Assembly (NCBI GenBank): GCA_009775375.1
Contig: VSPO01000002.1
Span: 11,307-75,306 of the forward strand
Source of the DNA: Muribaculaceae bacterium
GTDB lineage: Bacteria > Bacteroidota > Bacteroidia > Bacteroidales > Muribaculaceae
Length of the DNA stretch: 64,000 nt
Direction of reading: 5' to 3'
Position numbers and translations under genes: made by a program. The stretch's first letter is position 1. Each line of letters begins with the position of its first letter. Shown piece after piece: positions 44,780 to 54,842 of this stretch. The notes beneath the pieces are model-generated. The model saw nothing but the letters and a program-made list of their open reading frames with translations, made no database searches and had not been told where the DNA came from.

Positions 44780-46441
44780 TCAGCGTGTGTAAAGGAAGCG
44801 CTTTATGCTCCTTTTCGGGGTTTTCTCAAATTCGTTGGGCATTAGCACGATTTTGGCGATTTTTTCATAGGGCGCCACTATCTTGTTGAGTTCAGTGCGG
44901 ACATTTTCCATTGTGCTGTCCATGTCGGAGATTGATATCCCAAGTTTGTCGGCAGCCTCAAAGTCGGGATATACAAGGGCGGTCAGTTTTCCGTCGCGAT
45001 CCACCACAAGACTTTCCGAGACGAAAGGCATGTTGTTGAGTTTTGCCTCGATTTCTTCGGGATAGATATTCTGTCCCGAGGCTGAAAGAATCATGGTCTT
45101 TGAGCGTCCGCGCAGAAAGAGTGTCCCGTCGGGCGTGCGGGTTCCCATGTCGCCCGTATGGAGCCATCCCTCGCCGTCGATGACGGCTGCTGTGGCCTCC
45201 GGATTCTTGAAATATCCAAGCATACGGTTGGTGCCCCTGACGCAGATTTCCCCCGGGATGTTTTCCGGATCGGGAGAATCAATTTTGCTTTCCATTATCG
45301 GAAGCGTCCGTCCCGACGAACCGACCACGAATTTCCTCCATGGAGTGTAGGATATGAGCGGGCCGCATTCCGTCATGCCGTAGCCGACTGTGAATGGGAA
45401 TTTGATTTTGTGGAGAAACTCCTCCACCTCGTGATTGAGAGGGGCTCCGCCGACTATGACCTCTTCAAATTCCCCGCCGAAGGCGTCGATAAGTTTTTTG
45501 CGTATCTTGGAATATATGAGCGAGTCGAGAAAAGGCACGGCAAGCGTCCAGCGCATTGTCCCTTTCGAGATCATTGGCAGAATCTGGTTCTTATAGATTT
45601 TCTCAAGGATGAGGGGCACGCATATGACAAGATTTGGCCTGACGTCGGCCAGTGCCTTAAGTAGCACGCGTGGCGAGGGGGTCTTGCATAGAAGGGTGAT
45701 GTGGGAGCCTGTGGCGAGAGGGGTCAACATGTCGAAGGCGCACCCGTAGGCGTGGGCCAGCGGAAGGAAAGCCAAGGCTCGCGAGTTGCGGAAATGAAGC
45801 TCGGAGTTTATGCCGAAGCAGACATTCCCTGAAAGGTTTTCCCCCGTCAGCATCACCCCCTTGGAAAATCCGGTGGTCCCGGAGGTGTAGTTTATCTCGG
45901 CCACTTCTTTGTTGTCTCTGTCGATATATTTCACGTCGTGGCTCGTATATCCGTCGGGATATTTCCTGTTGAACCGGCGTTTCAGCAGGCGTATGTGCCG
46001 CTGCATTTCTACGTCGGCCATCTCATGAAGCACGTTGCGGGTTTCCAGACTCAAGACCCCTTTGACGTTGAGAAGGGCTTCCGGCTCTATATGTTCCCAG
46101 ATGCTGTCGGAGACGATAAGAAGCTTAGCTTCAGAGTGGTTGACGATGTGGGTTATGTCGAGGGGATTGAATTCAGAAAGAATAGGCACGATGACGGCTC
46201 CATAAGTGACGGTCGCCATGTAGGCCTTTACCCAGTCGGCCGAGTCTTTTCCGCAGAGCGCGATTTTGTCGCCCGGCAGAATGCCGAGCGATTCAAACAA
46301 GACGTGGGTTAGGGCTATGGAGGTGGCGAAATCTCCATACGTCATCATATTGCGCTTCCCGTATTCCGACAGGCAGGGGAGGTCCCAGTTCTCTATGAAA
46401 CTTTTCTCATAGATTTTAATGAAGTTCTGTAATTTTATCAT
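44780..46441 (-). CDS. AMP-binding long-chain acyl-CoA synthetase
   Basis: A 553-residue ANL-superfamily ligase with the ATP loop YTSGTTGFSKG near residue 184, GYGMTECGP and the LHTGDMGTR motif followed by the hinge to the C-terminal lid. It should activate a fatty or related acid as an acyl-adenylate and then acyl-CoA. I start at MIKLQNFIK (46441), because the frame up to 46558 overlaps the upstream dehydrogenase gene. Substrate chain length is not readable. Confidence 0.9.
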   Translation of the reverse strand: MIKLQNFIKIYEKSFIENWDLPCLSEYGKRNMMTYGDFATSIALTHVLFESLGILPGDKIALCGKDSADWVKAYMATVTYGAVIVPILSEFNPLDITHIVNHSEAKLLIVSDSIWEHIEPEALLNVKGVLSLETRNVLHEMADVEMQRHIRLLKRRFNRKYPDGYTSHDVKYIDRDNKEVAEINYTSGTTGFSKGVMLTGENLSGNVCFGINSELHFRNSRALAFLPLAHAYGCAFDMLTPLATGSHITLLCKTPSPRVLLKALADVRPNLVICVPLILEKIYKNQILPMISKGTMRWTLAVPFLDSLIYSKIRKKLIDAFGGEFEEVIVGGAPLNHEVEEFLHKIKFPFTVGYGMTECGPLISYTPWRKFVVGSSGRTLPIMESKIDSPDPENIPGEICVRGTNRMLGYFKNPEATAAVIDGEGWLHTGDMGTRTPDGTLFLRGRSKTMILSASGQNIYPEEIEAKLNNMPFVSESLVVDRDGKLTALVYPDFEAADKLGISISDMDSTMENVRTELNKIVAPYEKIAKIVLMPNEFEKTPKRSIKRFLYTR

Positions 46442-46484
46442 TGGCCTGCTTTTAGGTTGATTAAGAGATTGCTGCCTCAGGCAA

Positions 46485-47660
46485 TCAAAGGGCGAGTCGG
46501 TAGATTTCCTTGCAGTCGTCCATGGAGAGAGGCATGTAGTTGCCCAATGTGTCGCCAATATTGTGGCGCAGGCTCTCCACCATGGCGTCGATATCCGGTT
46601 CTTCCCCGATCAGCTCGCGTAGTGAGGTGGTCAGTCCGAGATCGTTGTAGAATTGCTTGAGTGTGCTTATTCCGTGGGCTATTATGTGGTCGGTGTCGAG
46701 CCCTTGCGGATTTACGCTCATGACGTTGATGGCGAATTTCCAGGCCATGTCAGGATTGCGTTTTGCAACGTAAAGAAGCCAGGCCGGAAAGATACATGCC
46801 AGCCCTGCGCCGTGGGCTACGTTGTAGAACGCCGACACCTCATGCTCAAGCCTGTGGGAAGCCCAGTCCTCCACTTTCCCAACGCCGCACAATCCGTTGT
46901 GGGCAAGACTTCCGGCCCACATTATGTCGGCTCTGGCGTTGTAGTCGTCGGGGTTGACTTTGAGTGTCAAAGCCTGATCCATGATGTCGCGCATTATGGC
47001 CTCTGAATAGGCATTGACGAGCTGTGCCTCTGTATTTGAGAAATATCTCTCAAAAATGTGGCATAACATGTCGGCCACGCCGTATGCCGTCTGCATCCAG
47101 GGTAGCGTCATGGTCAATTCTGGATTCATTATGGCGAAACGGGGGCGGATAAGCTCGGAACCGATAGAAATTTTGTGGATTCCCAAGTCGTCTTTCTTGG
47201 TTATGACCGTTTTGCAGCTTCCTTCACTTCCGGCTGCGGGAATTGTCAGCACTACGCCTATGGGAAGGGAGGCAACCGGAGTTGCCTTGCCGATGTAGAA
47301 ATCCCAGAAATCCCCGGAATATACAGCTCCGACTGCAATGGCCTTGGCTGTGTCGATGACTGAGCCTCCGCCAACGGCGAGCATGAACGTCACGCCCTCC
47401 CTGACGGCCAAACCGATGCCCTCGTAGACGAGGTCGGCCTCCGGATTCGGTTTGACGCCCTTTAATGCCACGTATTCCAGCCCGGATGCTGTAAGGGAAT
47501 CAGTGATTTTCCGGATAAGACCGCTTTTTTCTGCTGATCCGCCTCCATATACGAGCATCACTTTGCCTGCTCCATATCGTTTGAGCGTCGAGCCGGCTTC
47601 GTTTTCGGTGTTTCTGCCAAATATGAATTCTGTGGGAGAATGAAAGATGAAGTTATTCAT
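46485..47660 (-). CDS. Iron-containing alcohol dehydrogenase
   Basis: A 391-residue group III dehydrogenase of the butanol-dehydrogenase branch. The NAD(P) loop GGGSVIDTAKA and the metal-binding region HNGLCGVGKVEDWASH ... VAHGAG are present. It interconverts aldehydes and alcohols in the cytoplasm. I start at MNNFIFHSP (47660), ten codons inside the open frame. It precedes the acyl-CoA synthetase by 43 bp on the same strand, so the two may be co-expressed. Confidence 0.92.
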   Translation of the reverse strand: MNNFIFHSPTEFIFGRNTENEAGSTLKRYGAGKVMLVYGGGSAEKSGLIRKITDSLTASGLEYVALKGVKPNPEADLVYEGIGLAVREGVTFMLAVGGGSVIDTAKAIAVGAVYSGDFWDFYIGKATPVASLPIGVVLTIPAAGSEGSCKTVITKKDDLGIHKISIGSELIRPRFAIMNPELTMTLPWMQTAYGVADMLCHIFERYFSNTEAQLVNAYSEAIMRDIMDQALTLKVNPDDYNARADIMWAGSLAHNGLCGVGKVEDWASHRLEHEVSAFYNVAHGAGLACIFPAWLLYVAKRNPDMAWKFAINVMSVNPQGLDTDHIIAHGISTLKQFYNDLGLTTSLRELIGEEPDIDAMVESLRHNIGDTLGNYMPLSMDDCKEIYRLAL

Positions 47661-47812
47661 GACAATTGTGTGCGTGCCTTCAATTGGCACAAGTAAATGT
47701 TTGTTGATTCAATTTTTTTATGACATTTCAGCCTTTCAAGTGAAAATGCCTGTAAATAAATAACAATCCTGACCGCAAATTGGATGAAATTTCAGGCTCT
47801 TATTAAAAAATA

Positions 47813-47840
47813 GGTGCGGGCCTGTCAGAAGACCCGCACC
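47813..47840 (-). terminator. Intrinsic terminator of the POT transporter genes
   Basis: An 8-bp G/C-rich stem GGTGCGGG/CCCGCACC is followed on the minus strand by TATTTTTTAAT, 23 bp after the stop of the second POT gene. Confidence 0.85.
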
Positions 47841-47863
47841 CTTAGAGCGCTTTCTTTAAATTA

Positions 47864-49579
47864 TCATACCTCTACTTCCGATGCCACTTTTTCGCCATCG
47901 GCTGCCTGGGCGATGGCCGGCTGGTCGGAAGTCGCGGCCTCCAGTTTCTTCATGATGGAGAAGATGAAGGCTGCGGAGAGCAGACAGATTACGGCAAGAA
48001 TGATCCAAAGCATCCATACGGGAATCTTGCCCCATAGAATCATGGGGATTGACACCAGATAATTGCCTACGGCGGTGGCCACAAACCATCCACCCATCAT
48101 CGAGCCTTTGAGTTTCGGGGGAGCAACCTTGCTGACAAACGAGATGCCCATAGGGGAGAGCAGCAGCTCGGCGAATGTCAGAAGGAGATAGGTCGTGATA
48201 AGCCAATTGGGCGATACTGCGCCGTTGATGCCCGAGCCAAGCTGGAACGAGCCCAGCATCATGAAGCCGTAGGCTACGGCTGCCATGACCATGCCGTAGC
48301 CGATCTTGCGCGGTGCCGACGGCTCTTTCTTGCGGTTGGCAAGATAGCCGAAGATGGCGAGTGATACAGGGGTCAATGCCACGACATAGAAGGGATTGAA
48401 TTGCTGGTATTGCTGTGGCTGTATGCCTGTCACAGGGTCGGGGGTATACTGATAGAAGAAATACAGACCGACGGCAACCGCAAGGATGATTCCTCCGGAT
48501 ATGAGTTTCCCTTTATTGGTCTTCGATTGGAAGAGGGAGAAAAGGGCATAGACTCCGACTGCGATTGTCGCAAGCGCCCATACGTTGAAGCCGATACGGG
48601 TGGCTCCTGTCGATTCGGGGGCGGTGCAGCTCTTTGCAAACTCAGTGAGCGTGGCTCCGTTCTGATGGAACACCATCCAGAAGAATATGACCACCGTGAA
48701 GACGAGAAGAAGCGCGATGACACGCGATTTTGTCTGTGCCGGGGTAAGCTCCGGTCCGGTTCCCGCTGCTGCCTTTGCTGCCGCGTTTTTCTTGTCGACA
48801 AGCACTTCGCGGAAGGCCGGACGTCCAAGCCAATACACAAGGAAGGAGAAGACGAGTGAGATACAAGCCACTCCGAAGCCATAGCCATAGCCGGTGGAGA
48901 TGACTCTGATGTATTCAGATGCAAAGTCGGAGAGTGTCTGCCCGGCTGCCATTCCGTTGGCCTGGGCGAGTTCCATGAGATGCGTCGGATCCTGAAGTGT
49001 GCCCGCGATTAGCTGGTTGCATAGGGCGGGAAGCTCGCTATTGTAGGTGAACCCGGCTCTGTCGAGGGCTACGTTGAGCATCGCCGTGGCCATCATTGGC
49101 GCGAACATGGAGCCGATGTTGATTGCCATGTAGAAGATGGAGAAGGCTGAGTCGCGTTGACCCTCCCGCTCAGGGGAATTGTAGAGGTCGCCCACCATCA
49201 CTTGAAGGTTGCCCTTGAAGAGACCCGTGCCGCAGGATATGAGGAACAGACCCCCGATAAGCACCCAGAGCGGGGCATTGTTGCCCGTGAACCATGGGGC
49301 CACGAGCGACATCACGAGATAGCCGAACAGCATCACGAAGATGCCGGTCACGACGCATTTGGAAAAGCTCCACTTGTCGGCTATGACTCCGCCGATGAGA
49401 GGCATGAAATAGACCACCGCCAAAAATCCGGCATAGATTTGTCCGGAGATGGTGGCGTCGAATCCGAATTTCGCCTGCAGAAACAGCAGGAAGATGGCCA
49501 GCATGGTGTAGTATCCGAAGCGTTCGCCGGTGTTGGCGAGTGCAAGGACATAGAGGCCGTTGGGTTGTTTTTTAAACAT
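47864..49579 (-). CDS. POT/PTR-family peptide transporter, downstream copy
   Basis: A 571-residue MFS protein of the proton-coupled oligopeptide transporter family with about 14 membrane helices. The helix-1 motif reads NTGERFGYY: Glu19-Arg20 of the usual ExxERFxYY are kept, but the first Glu is Asn16. That Glu contributes to proton coupling in studied members. It should import di- or tripeptides, though the changed motif leaves the coupling uncertain. It is paralogous to, and 26 bp downstream of, the next gene. Confidence 0.9.
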   Translation of the reverse strand: MFKKQPNGLYVLALANTGERFGYYTMLAIFLLFLQAKFGFDATISGQIYAGFLAVVYFMPLIGGVIADKWSFSKCVVTGIFVMLFGYLVMSLVAPWFTGNNAPLWVLIGGLFLISCGTGLFKGNLQVMVGDLYNSPEREGQRDSAFSIFYMAINIGSMFAPMMATAMLNVALDRAGFTYNSELPALCNQLIAGTLQDPTHLMELAQANGMAAGQTLSDFASEYIRVISTGYGYGFGVACISLVFSFLVYWLGRPAFREVLVDKKNAAAKAAAGTGPELTPAQTKSRVIALLLVFTVVIFFWMVFHQNGATLTEFAKSCTAPESTGATRIGFNVWALATIAVGVYALFSLFQSKTNKGKLISGGIILAVAVGLYFFYQYTPDPVTGIQPQQYQQFNPFYVVALTPVSLAIFGYLANRKKEPSAPRKIGYGMVMAAVAYGFMMLGSFQLGSGINGAVSPNWLITTYLLLTFAELLLSPMGISFVSKVAPPKLKGSMMGGWFVATAVGNYLVSIPMILWGKIPVWMLWIILAVICLLSAAFIFSIMKKLEAATSDQPAIAQAADGEKVASEVEV

Positions 49580-49605
49580 ATGATTCGGTTGTAGACTGTC
49601 GGTTT

Positions 49606-51129
49606 TTACTTTGTTACCCTCTCAAGCCAGTTGACCATGGAGAACATGATTCCCATCGACACGACGCAGACGGTCAGGAAGACTGTCCATGCCACCCATA
49701 TCGGGCAGGCGTTGTAGATAAGCGGACCGATCCAGAGAAGAAGGTTGCCCACGGCTGTCGCTCCGAGCCATAGCCCTTGGCAAAGACCCTGAAGATGCTT
49801 GGGTGCTACCTTGGAGACGAATGAAAGACCCAACGGAGATATGAAGAGCTCGGCCACAGTCAGGAAGAAGTAGAGCACGAAGAGCACCCACGGGCCTGTC
49901 TTCATCATTTCTGCCTCGGCGGGGGGAAGAGCCTTGAATGCCTCGGCGGAGGGATAGCCTTCAATCAGCGAGAAGACTGCGAGGAAAATATAGGCAAGAC
50001 CTGCCAGACCCATGCCGATGGCAATCTTGCGGGGAGTGGATATCTCCTTGCCTCTACGTGACAGGGCTGAGAAAAGCCACATCACGACCGGAGTCAATAC
50101 TATTACGTAGAATGGATTGAGGGCTTGCCAGATCTCAGGCTGCACGGAGTCGGTCTTCACGAAGTCGCGGGCGAACAGGGAAAGCGACGTGCCGTTCTGA
50201 TGGAAGGAGAACCAGAAGAAAATTGCGATGCCAAGCACGGCGAAGAGGGCATACATGCGCTGCTTGATCTCTTTTGCCATGCGGGCCTTCTCCTCGGCCG
50301 TATATTGCACTGTCTCCTCCTTTGCTTTCTTCGAAGGGGAGGGAAGCTGGCTCTTAGTGGCAAGGAAGATGCCCAACGAAAGGAGCATTGCGGCCACCGA
50401 CGCTATGAATGAATAATGGATGCCTGTGTTGAAGACGTTGAGATAGGTCGTGCAGAATTCTGAAAGGTTGCCGGCGGCGTTGCCTCCAACCTCCGTCACG
50501 AGTGTGTAGAGGTTGTTGAGGTTTTGGGAATTCATGCTGTCGGTCACGCTCAGGTATTCGTGGCAGAGAGCCGGGAGCGACGCATTGTAGATAAATCCGT
50601 TCTCACCGAGCCACCAGCTACGCAGCATCGGAGCCACAAACGGGGCAATAAGGCCGCCGATATTGATAAAGACATAGAAAATCTGAAAGCCGGAGTCGCG
50701 CTGCGAGGCGTAGCGGGGATTGTCGTAGAGCTGGCCTACCATCGCCTGGAGGTTTCCTTTGAAAAGACCGTTGCCAAAGGCTATCAGGAACAGCGCGGCG
50801 CACGTCAGGGCGAGAAGCCAGGTCTGGTTGTCGGCCGTGGCGAAAATCGGGAATGCAAGCACGATATATCCTATCGTCATGATGCAGAGACCCGAAATGA
50901 TGGTGCCTTTGTAGTTCTGGGTCTTGTCGGCGATAAGGCCGCCGACGAGGCTTAACACGTAGATTCCGGCATAGAAGCAGGAATAGATAATGGCGCTGGT
51001 CTCCTCGTTGAGCCCGAATTTCGAGCAGAGGAAAAGAACGAGCACCGCATTCATGATGTAGTAGCCGAAACGCTCGCCCATGTTGCTGAGGGCAGCCGGG
51101 ATCAGGCCTTTGGGTTGGTTCTTAAACAT
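49606..51129 (-). CDS. POT/PTR-family peptide transporter, upstream copy
   Basis: A 507-residue POT-family protein. Its start (MFKNQPKG, then NMGERFGYY) parallels that of the neighbouring 571-residue copy, with the same Asn16 substitution in the ExxER motif. Both have the helix with FGNGLFKGNLQ or its equivalent. The tandem pair probably arose by duplication and forms one operon. Likely role: peptide uptake in a proteolytic or peptide-using anaerobe. Confidence 0.9.
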   Translation of the reverse strand: MFKNQPKGLIPAALSNMGERFGYYIMNAVLVLFLCSKFGLNEETSAIIYSCFYAGIYVLSLVGGLIADKTQNYKGTIISGLCIMTIGYIVLAFPIFATADNQTWLLALTCAALFLIAFGNGLFKGNLQAMVGQLYDNPRYASQRDSGFQIFYVFINIGGLIAPFVAPMLRSWWLGENGFIYNASLPALCHEYLSVTDSMNSQNLNNLYTLVTEVGGNAAGNLSEFCTTYLNVFNTGIHYSFIASVAAMLLSLGIFLATKSQLPSPSKKAKEETVQYTAEEKARMAKEIKQRMYALFAVLGIAIFFWFSFHQNGTSLSLFARDFVKTDSVQPEIWQALNPFYVIVLTPVVMWLFSALSRRGKEISTPRKIAIGMGLAGLAYIFLAVFSLIEGYPSAEAFKALPPAEAEMMKTGPWVLFVLYFFLTVAELFISPLGLSFVSKVAPKHLQGLCQGLWLGATAVGNLLLWIGPLIYNACPIWVAWTVFLTVCVVSMGIMFSMVNWLERVTK

Positions 51130-51192
51130 TGGTGATGGTTTTTGGTGTTAGTTTCTATTGATTCTTACTGTGAAGGCCGATGCGAGCTGGCC

Positions 51193-51621
51193 TTATTTAT
51201 TGTCGAGCATCTTGAAGGCCATGGCGTAGTTGTGGATTTGCTTCACCATTGCCACCAATCCGTTGCTGCGGGTCGGGGAGAGATGCTCCTTAAGCCCGAT
51301 TTTGTCTACGAAATATAGGTCGGCGTTAAGGATTTCGTCGGGGGTGCGGTCGTCGAGCACTCTCATCAACAGGGCCACGATTCCTTTGACGATTAATGCG
51401 TCGGAATCAGCCTCAAAATGTATTCTGCCGTCGTCGAGTCGATGGGCCGTGATCCATACCCTGCTCTGGCATCCCTCGATAAGGTTGGCCGGGGTTTTCT
51501 CATTCTCCGGAAAATCCGGAAGGGTGTTGCCAAGGTCGATTATGTATGCGTAGCGGTCCATCCAATCGGTCAGCCCCTCAAACTCTTCGATAATCTCGTC
51601 CTGCACTTCGTTTATTGTCAT
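51193..51621 (-). CDS. sufE: SufE-family cysteine desulfuration protein
   Basis: A 142-residue SufE-type protein with the sulfur-accepting Cys51 in LIEGCQSRVWI. It takes persulfide sulfur from SufS for Fe-S cluster assembly. No other suf gene is nearby. A TAAATTTG box lies upstream at 51686-51679 on the minus strand. It may still be read with the POT genes, 63 bp away on the same strand. Confidence 0.9.
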   Translation of the reverse strand: MTINEVQDEIIEEFEGLTDWMDRYAYIIDLGNTLPDFPENEKTPANLIEGCQSRVWITAHRLDDGRIHFEADSDALIVKGIVALLMRVLDDRTPDEILNADLYFVDKIGLKEHLSPTRSNGLVAMVKQIHNYAMAFKMLDNK

Positions 51622-51737
51622 AACGCTATCTTTTTTAATTCAAGAATAGGGAATATCTGCATTCCTCCTTACGATATGCAAATTTAAACAAAAAATTCGG
51701 GATTTTAACTTCTGCGAAAGAAAAAAAGAGAAATGGT

Positions 51738-54545
51738 TCAATAGGATATATTGTGAAGTTCCTCGATTCGGCGGTCGGCAGATGGCTTTGTCAGCAGATT
51801 GGCCACCTGGCGGGGGGTCAGGCTCAATCTCGGTTTGCATTCTTTCGAGCCGACGTATTCCTTCGCCGACTGAATAAACCATCTCCCTTCCGGATATTGC
51901 TCAAGCTTATCGGCGTCGGCCATTATGATCATCAGTGTCCCGTCGCCCACCATGCATTCAAGCATGAGCCCGAGCCGGTAGTTGCGTTCTATGTTGTCGA
52001 TGGGCTCGATAATAGGGTCGATAGAGGCGGGAAGACGGTCGATTATCAGCGGATAGGAATTTGCAGCCACGGCAAACCATTGCCAGTCCGTATGGTTGTC
52101 GGTGGGGAAGGATTTGAGTGCCGGGTGGGTGTCATTGATTAAAAGCCCCATCGTGCCGGGTGATGGCTTCTTTTTTACGTTTTCGCAGATCGTGCGAAAC
52201 ATTCGATAGTTCCAATAGTCCGTCTGGAAGAGTGGTCCGAGAGTCGCTTTGGAGGTAGTGGCGGAATCCGGCATGAGTATGACCCTTTTCCCTTTTTCAA
52301 GCAGCGCGAGGGCTTGGTCGATGTCTGTGGTCAGGACGACGTTCTTCACCTCCTTCATTTTTTCAGGATATATCCAGATGTCGTAGGAGTTGGTGACGTT
52401 GCCATTGTCGGCGCTTAACGAAAGGGTCATTTTTGTGGGCTTTTTGAGATAGGGAATCGCAAGCGATATGTTGCCTGCTTTGCAGACGCCTTTGCCGGCC
52501 GCCACCTTTCCCGTGCCCTTGGCGAATGGAAGTTCCCACGTTACGTCGGTGCCTTCAAGGTCGCGGTTGCTGTAGTTGACCAGCTCAATCGGGATTTCAA
52601 CGAGCTCCCCGGTGGAGAAACAGCGTTTGGGAAGATTCGCAAGCACCGTCACATCGTCGCACGACTGACGCCATTCTTCGGGGGTGATGAATCCTTTTGA
52701 GTACATGAACGCATCGAGGATTCCCACCAGCGCGGTCCCCTGTCCGGGATAGTCCTGAAGGTCGAGAATCTGGAATCCTCCCATTCCCTTGGTGCGAAGG
52801 TTCATTTCCATGTCGGCCAAATATAGCTTTGTGGCCCACTTTCCTGAAGCATCGAAATATTTCTTTGCCTTGCGGAGCGTCCCGGCCTTATCGGCCTTGT
52901 CGCGGAAGGTCGCGAGATTGTCGGGACGCAGGGCCCCGGTATATTTCGCGATTTCGTCGTAGTTGGGATAGAATTGATACTGTCCGGTCTCGTGTCCCAC
53001 CACCGGAATGGTTGATTTGGCAATCGCTCCTTCAAATGTGTCTGAAGTGTTGGGATAGGTGGAGTTCATGATTCCTCCATTGTCGGCGTCGGCGAAAGAG
53101 AACGAGGCGCGTGCATGAGATGAGAACCCGTCACCGGGACCTACGCGACACGTCACTAAAAAGTCGTCTCCGGGCATCTGTCCGTTGTAGCCAAGATATA
53201 TGTTCGACCCGCGTGTGGAAAGTAGCCCGGGGGTAAGTTCGCGGGCTTTGTCGATGAACTTGCGCATGATGTCAGTGTCGCCCCAGAGTTCGTTGCCGAT
53301 GGCAAACATCGTGAAGGAGGGATGATGGGCATATTCGCTCAAGACTTTCTCCATGTCGTTGTCGAGGAAGTCGAGGAGTTCCTTTCTGTCGTTGTCAAGC
53401 TCTCCCCAGATGGTCAGCTCTGGCTGGAGATAAATCCCGGCCTCGTCGGCTGCCTGGAAACAAGCCTCCGGAGGGCACCACGAATGGAATCTGACGTGGT
53501 TGATGCCATAGTCTTTAAGGATTTTGAAATAATTCCGCCATGAATCCACATCCATGGGGACGTGGGCTGTCATAGGCCATACGCAGGCGTCGTGCTTGCC
53601 GCGAAGGAAGGTGATGTCGCCATTGATGGTGAAATTGGTGCCGTCGGTTGCGAATTTGCGAAGTCCCGATTTGATTGTCTGGGAGTCTCTGATGCTTCCG
53701 GATTTGTCTTCGAGGGAGATGGTGATGTCGCAAAGTTGCGGGTCCCATTCGCTCCAGAGCGGAGTGTCGTAGGCGGGAAGGATGATTTCGAAATGTTGGG
53801 GGGCGTTGGGCTTGATGACGGTGGAGGCTGAGTTATTGCCGCTTTTCACCGTGACTTTGGCCCCGTGATTTTTGTCCCCTGTGAAATCTCCTGAAATTTT
53901 GAATTCGCGGTTGTCGATGTCGGGAATGATCTTCACGTTCTCAAGATGCATCGGATCGGTAGCGAGGATATGGAAGTCTCCGATTATGCCGTTCCAGTTT
54001 GTTTGGGTCGATTCCGTGCATGCGTGTGAACTGTTGCGCACGGCTGCCGGGATCGACTCCCCGTTGTCGACGATGATTTCCAGGGTGTGTTCGCCCGGTG
54101 TCAGCTGAGTTGTCAGGTCATATCGTTGTGGAGCGGATATGGAGAATTCCTGACCGACCGCCACCCCGTCCACCACGACGGTCGTGGGGCGGGTGCGCTC
54201 CATGGTCAGCGTGAGTTTTTTCCCTCGGAAAGATTCCGGGATGTTGATTGAGCGTTTATACAGGGCTTTGCCGGTATATGTATGGCGTCGGGAAAGTTGG
54301 GTTGTGACATTGGAGGGAGGCACGGGAATGCCGGCTCCATTTGTGTCGAGAGTGCCGGGAAGGGAGGCAATCCCTGTTGCTTCTGCTCCTGAGAAACGTG
54401 CCGTGTCGGGCAATTCAAGCAGAGTATATTGCCAGATTCCGGAAAGGTCAAGTTTCCGGCGTTGTCCGTCTTGCGCCCAAATTGAGAAGACTGCAAACGA
54501 GAATGTCAGGAGAGAAAGGAGCTTAAAAGGGAGTCGATGTCGCAT
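51738..54545 (-). CDS. Secreted glycoside hydrolase family 2 enzyme
   Basis: A 935-residue protein with an N-terminal signal peptide ending near SIWAQ. The order is a jelly-roll sugar-binding domain, an Ig-like domain, a TIM barrel and C-terminal beta domains. The acid/base Glu lies in FAIGNELWG (about residue 419) and the nucleophile Glu in VVGHETGQY (about 518), as in GH2. Activity could be beta-galactosidase, beta-glucuronidase or beta-mannosidase; the sequence does not tell me which. There is no SusC/SusD pair beside it, so it is an orphan enzyme. Confidence 0.88.
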   Translation of the reverse strand: MRHRLPFKLLSLLTFSFAVFSIWAQDGQRRKLDLSGIWQYTLLELPDTARFSGAEATGIASLPGTLDTNGAGIPVPPSNVTTQLSRRHTYTGKALYKRSINIPESFRGKKLTLTMERTRPTTVVVDGVAVGQEFSISAPQRYDLTTQLTPGEHTLEIIVDNGESIPAAVRNSSHACTESTQTNWNGIIGDFHILATDPMHLENVKIIPDIDNREFKISGDFTGDKNHGAKVTVKSGNNSASTVIKPNAPQHFEIILPAYDTPLWSEWDPQLCDITISLEDKSGSIRDSQTIKSGLRKFATDGTNFTINGDITFLRGKHDACVWPMTAHVPMDVDSWRNYFKILKDYGINHVRFHSWCPPEACFQAADEAGIYLQPELTIWGELDNDRKELLDFLDNDMEKVLSEYAHHPSFTMFAIGNELWGDTDIMRKFIDKARELTPGLLSTRGSNIYLGYNGQMPGDDFLVTCRVGPGDGFSSHARASFSFADADNGGIMNSTYPNTSDTFEGAIAKSTIPVVGHETGQYQFYPNYDEIAKYTGALRPDNLATFRDKADKAGTLRKAKKYFDASGKWATKLYLADMEMNLRTKGMGGFQILDLQDYPGQGTALVGILDAFMYSKGFITPEEWRQSCDDVTVLANLPKRCFSTGELVEIPIELVNYSNRDLEGTDVTWELPFAKGTGKVAAGKGVCKAGNISLAIPYLKKPTKMTLSLSADNGNVTNSYDIWIYPEKMKEVKNVVLTTDIDQALALLEKGKRVILMPDSATTSKATLGPLFQTDYWNYRMFRTICENVKKKPSPGTMGLLINDTHPALKSFPTDNHTDWQWFAVAANSYPLIIDRLPASIDPIIEPIDNIERNYRLGLMLECMVGDGTLMIIMADADKLEQYPEGRWFIQSAKEYVGSKECKPRLSLTPRQVANLLTKPSADRRIEELHNISY

Positions 54546-54764
54546 TTTGTTGGAAATGGTTGTGAAATTTTTGGTCTCTCGGCATTAGAGGATTAATCGC
54601 CCGCCATAAGTCTGACGAGCCTGCTTGCAAAGTTAATAAAAAAAAGCGATTTATTATGCCTGACGCATAAGAAACAAACCCTAAGAGAAAACGGAAAAAT
54701 CCTCAAAATATCATTCAAGCCCGGATTCCTATGGCTATCTTTCCATTCCCAATCCCACCTTTTA

Positions 54765-54812
54765 CCGCCGGATGGCATTACTGTGACACGGCCAAAGGCC
54801 GTGGTCCCCTCC
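54765..54812 (-). repeat. Dispersed hairpin repeat, copy 2
   Basis: Read on the minus strand, GGAGGGGA, the hairpin CACGGCC-TTT-GGCCGTG and CACAGTAATGCCATCCGGCG reproduce the element at 10290-10338 with few differences and one length change in the hairpin. It lies in the 887-bp gap 54546-55432. Confidence 0.75.
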
Positions 54813-54842
54813 CAACAACTAAAAAACCAACGACTCCCGACT

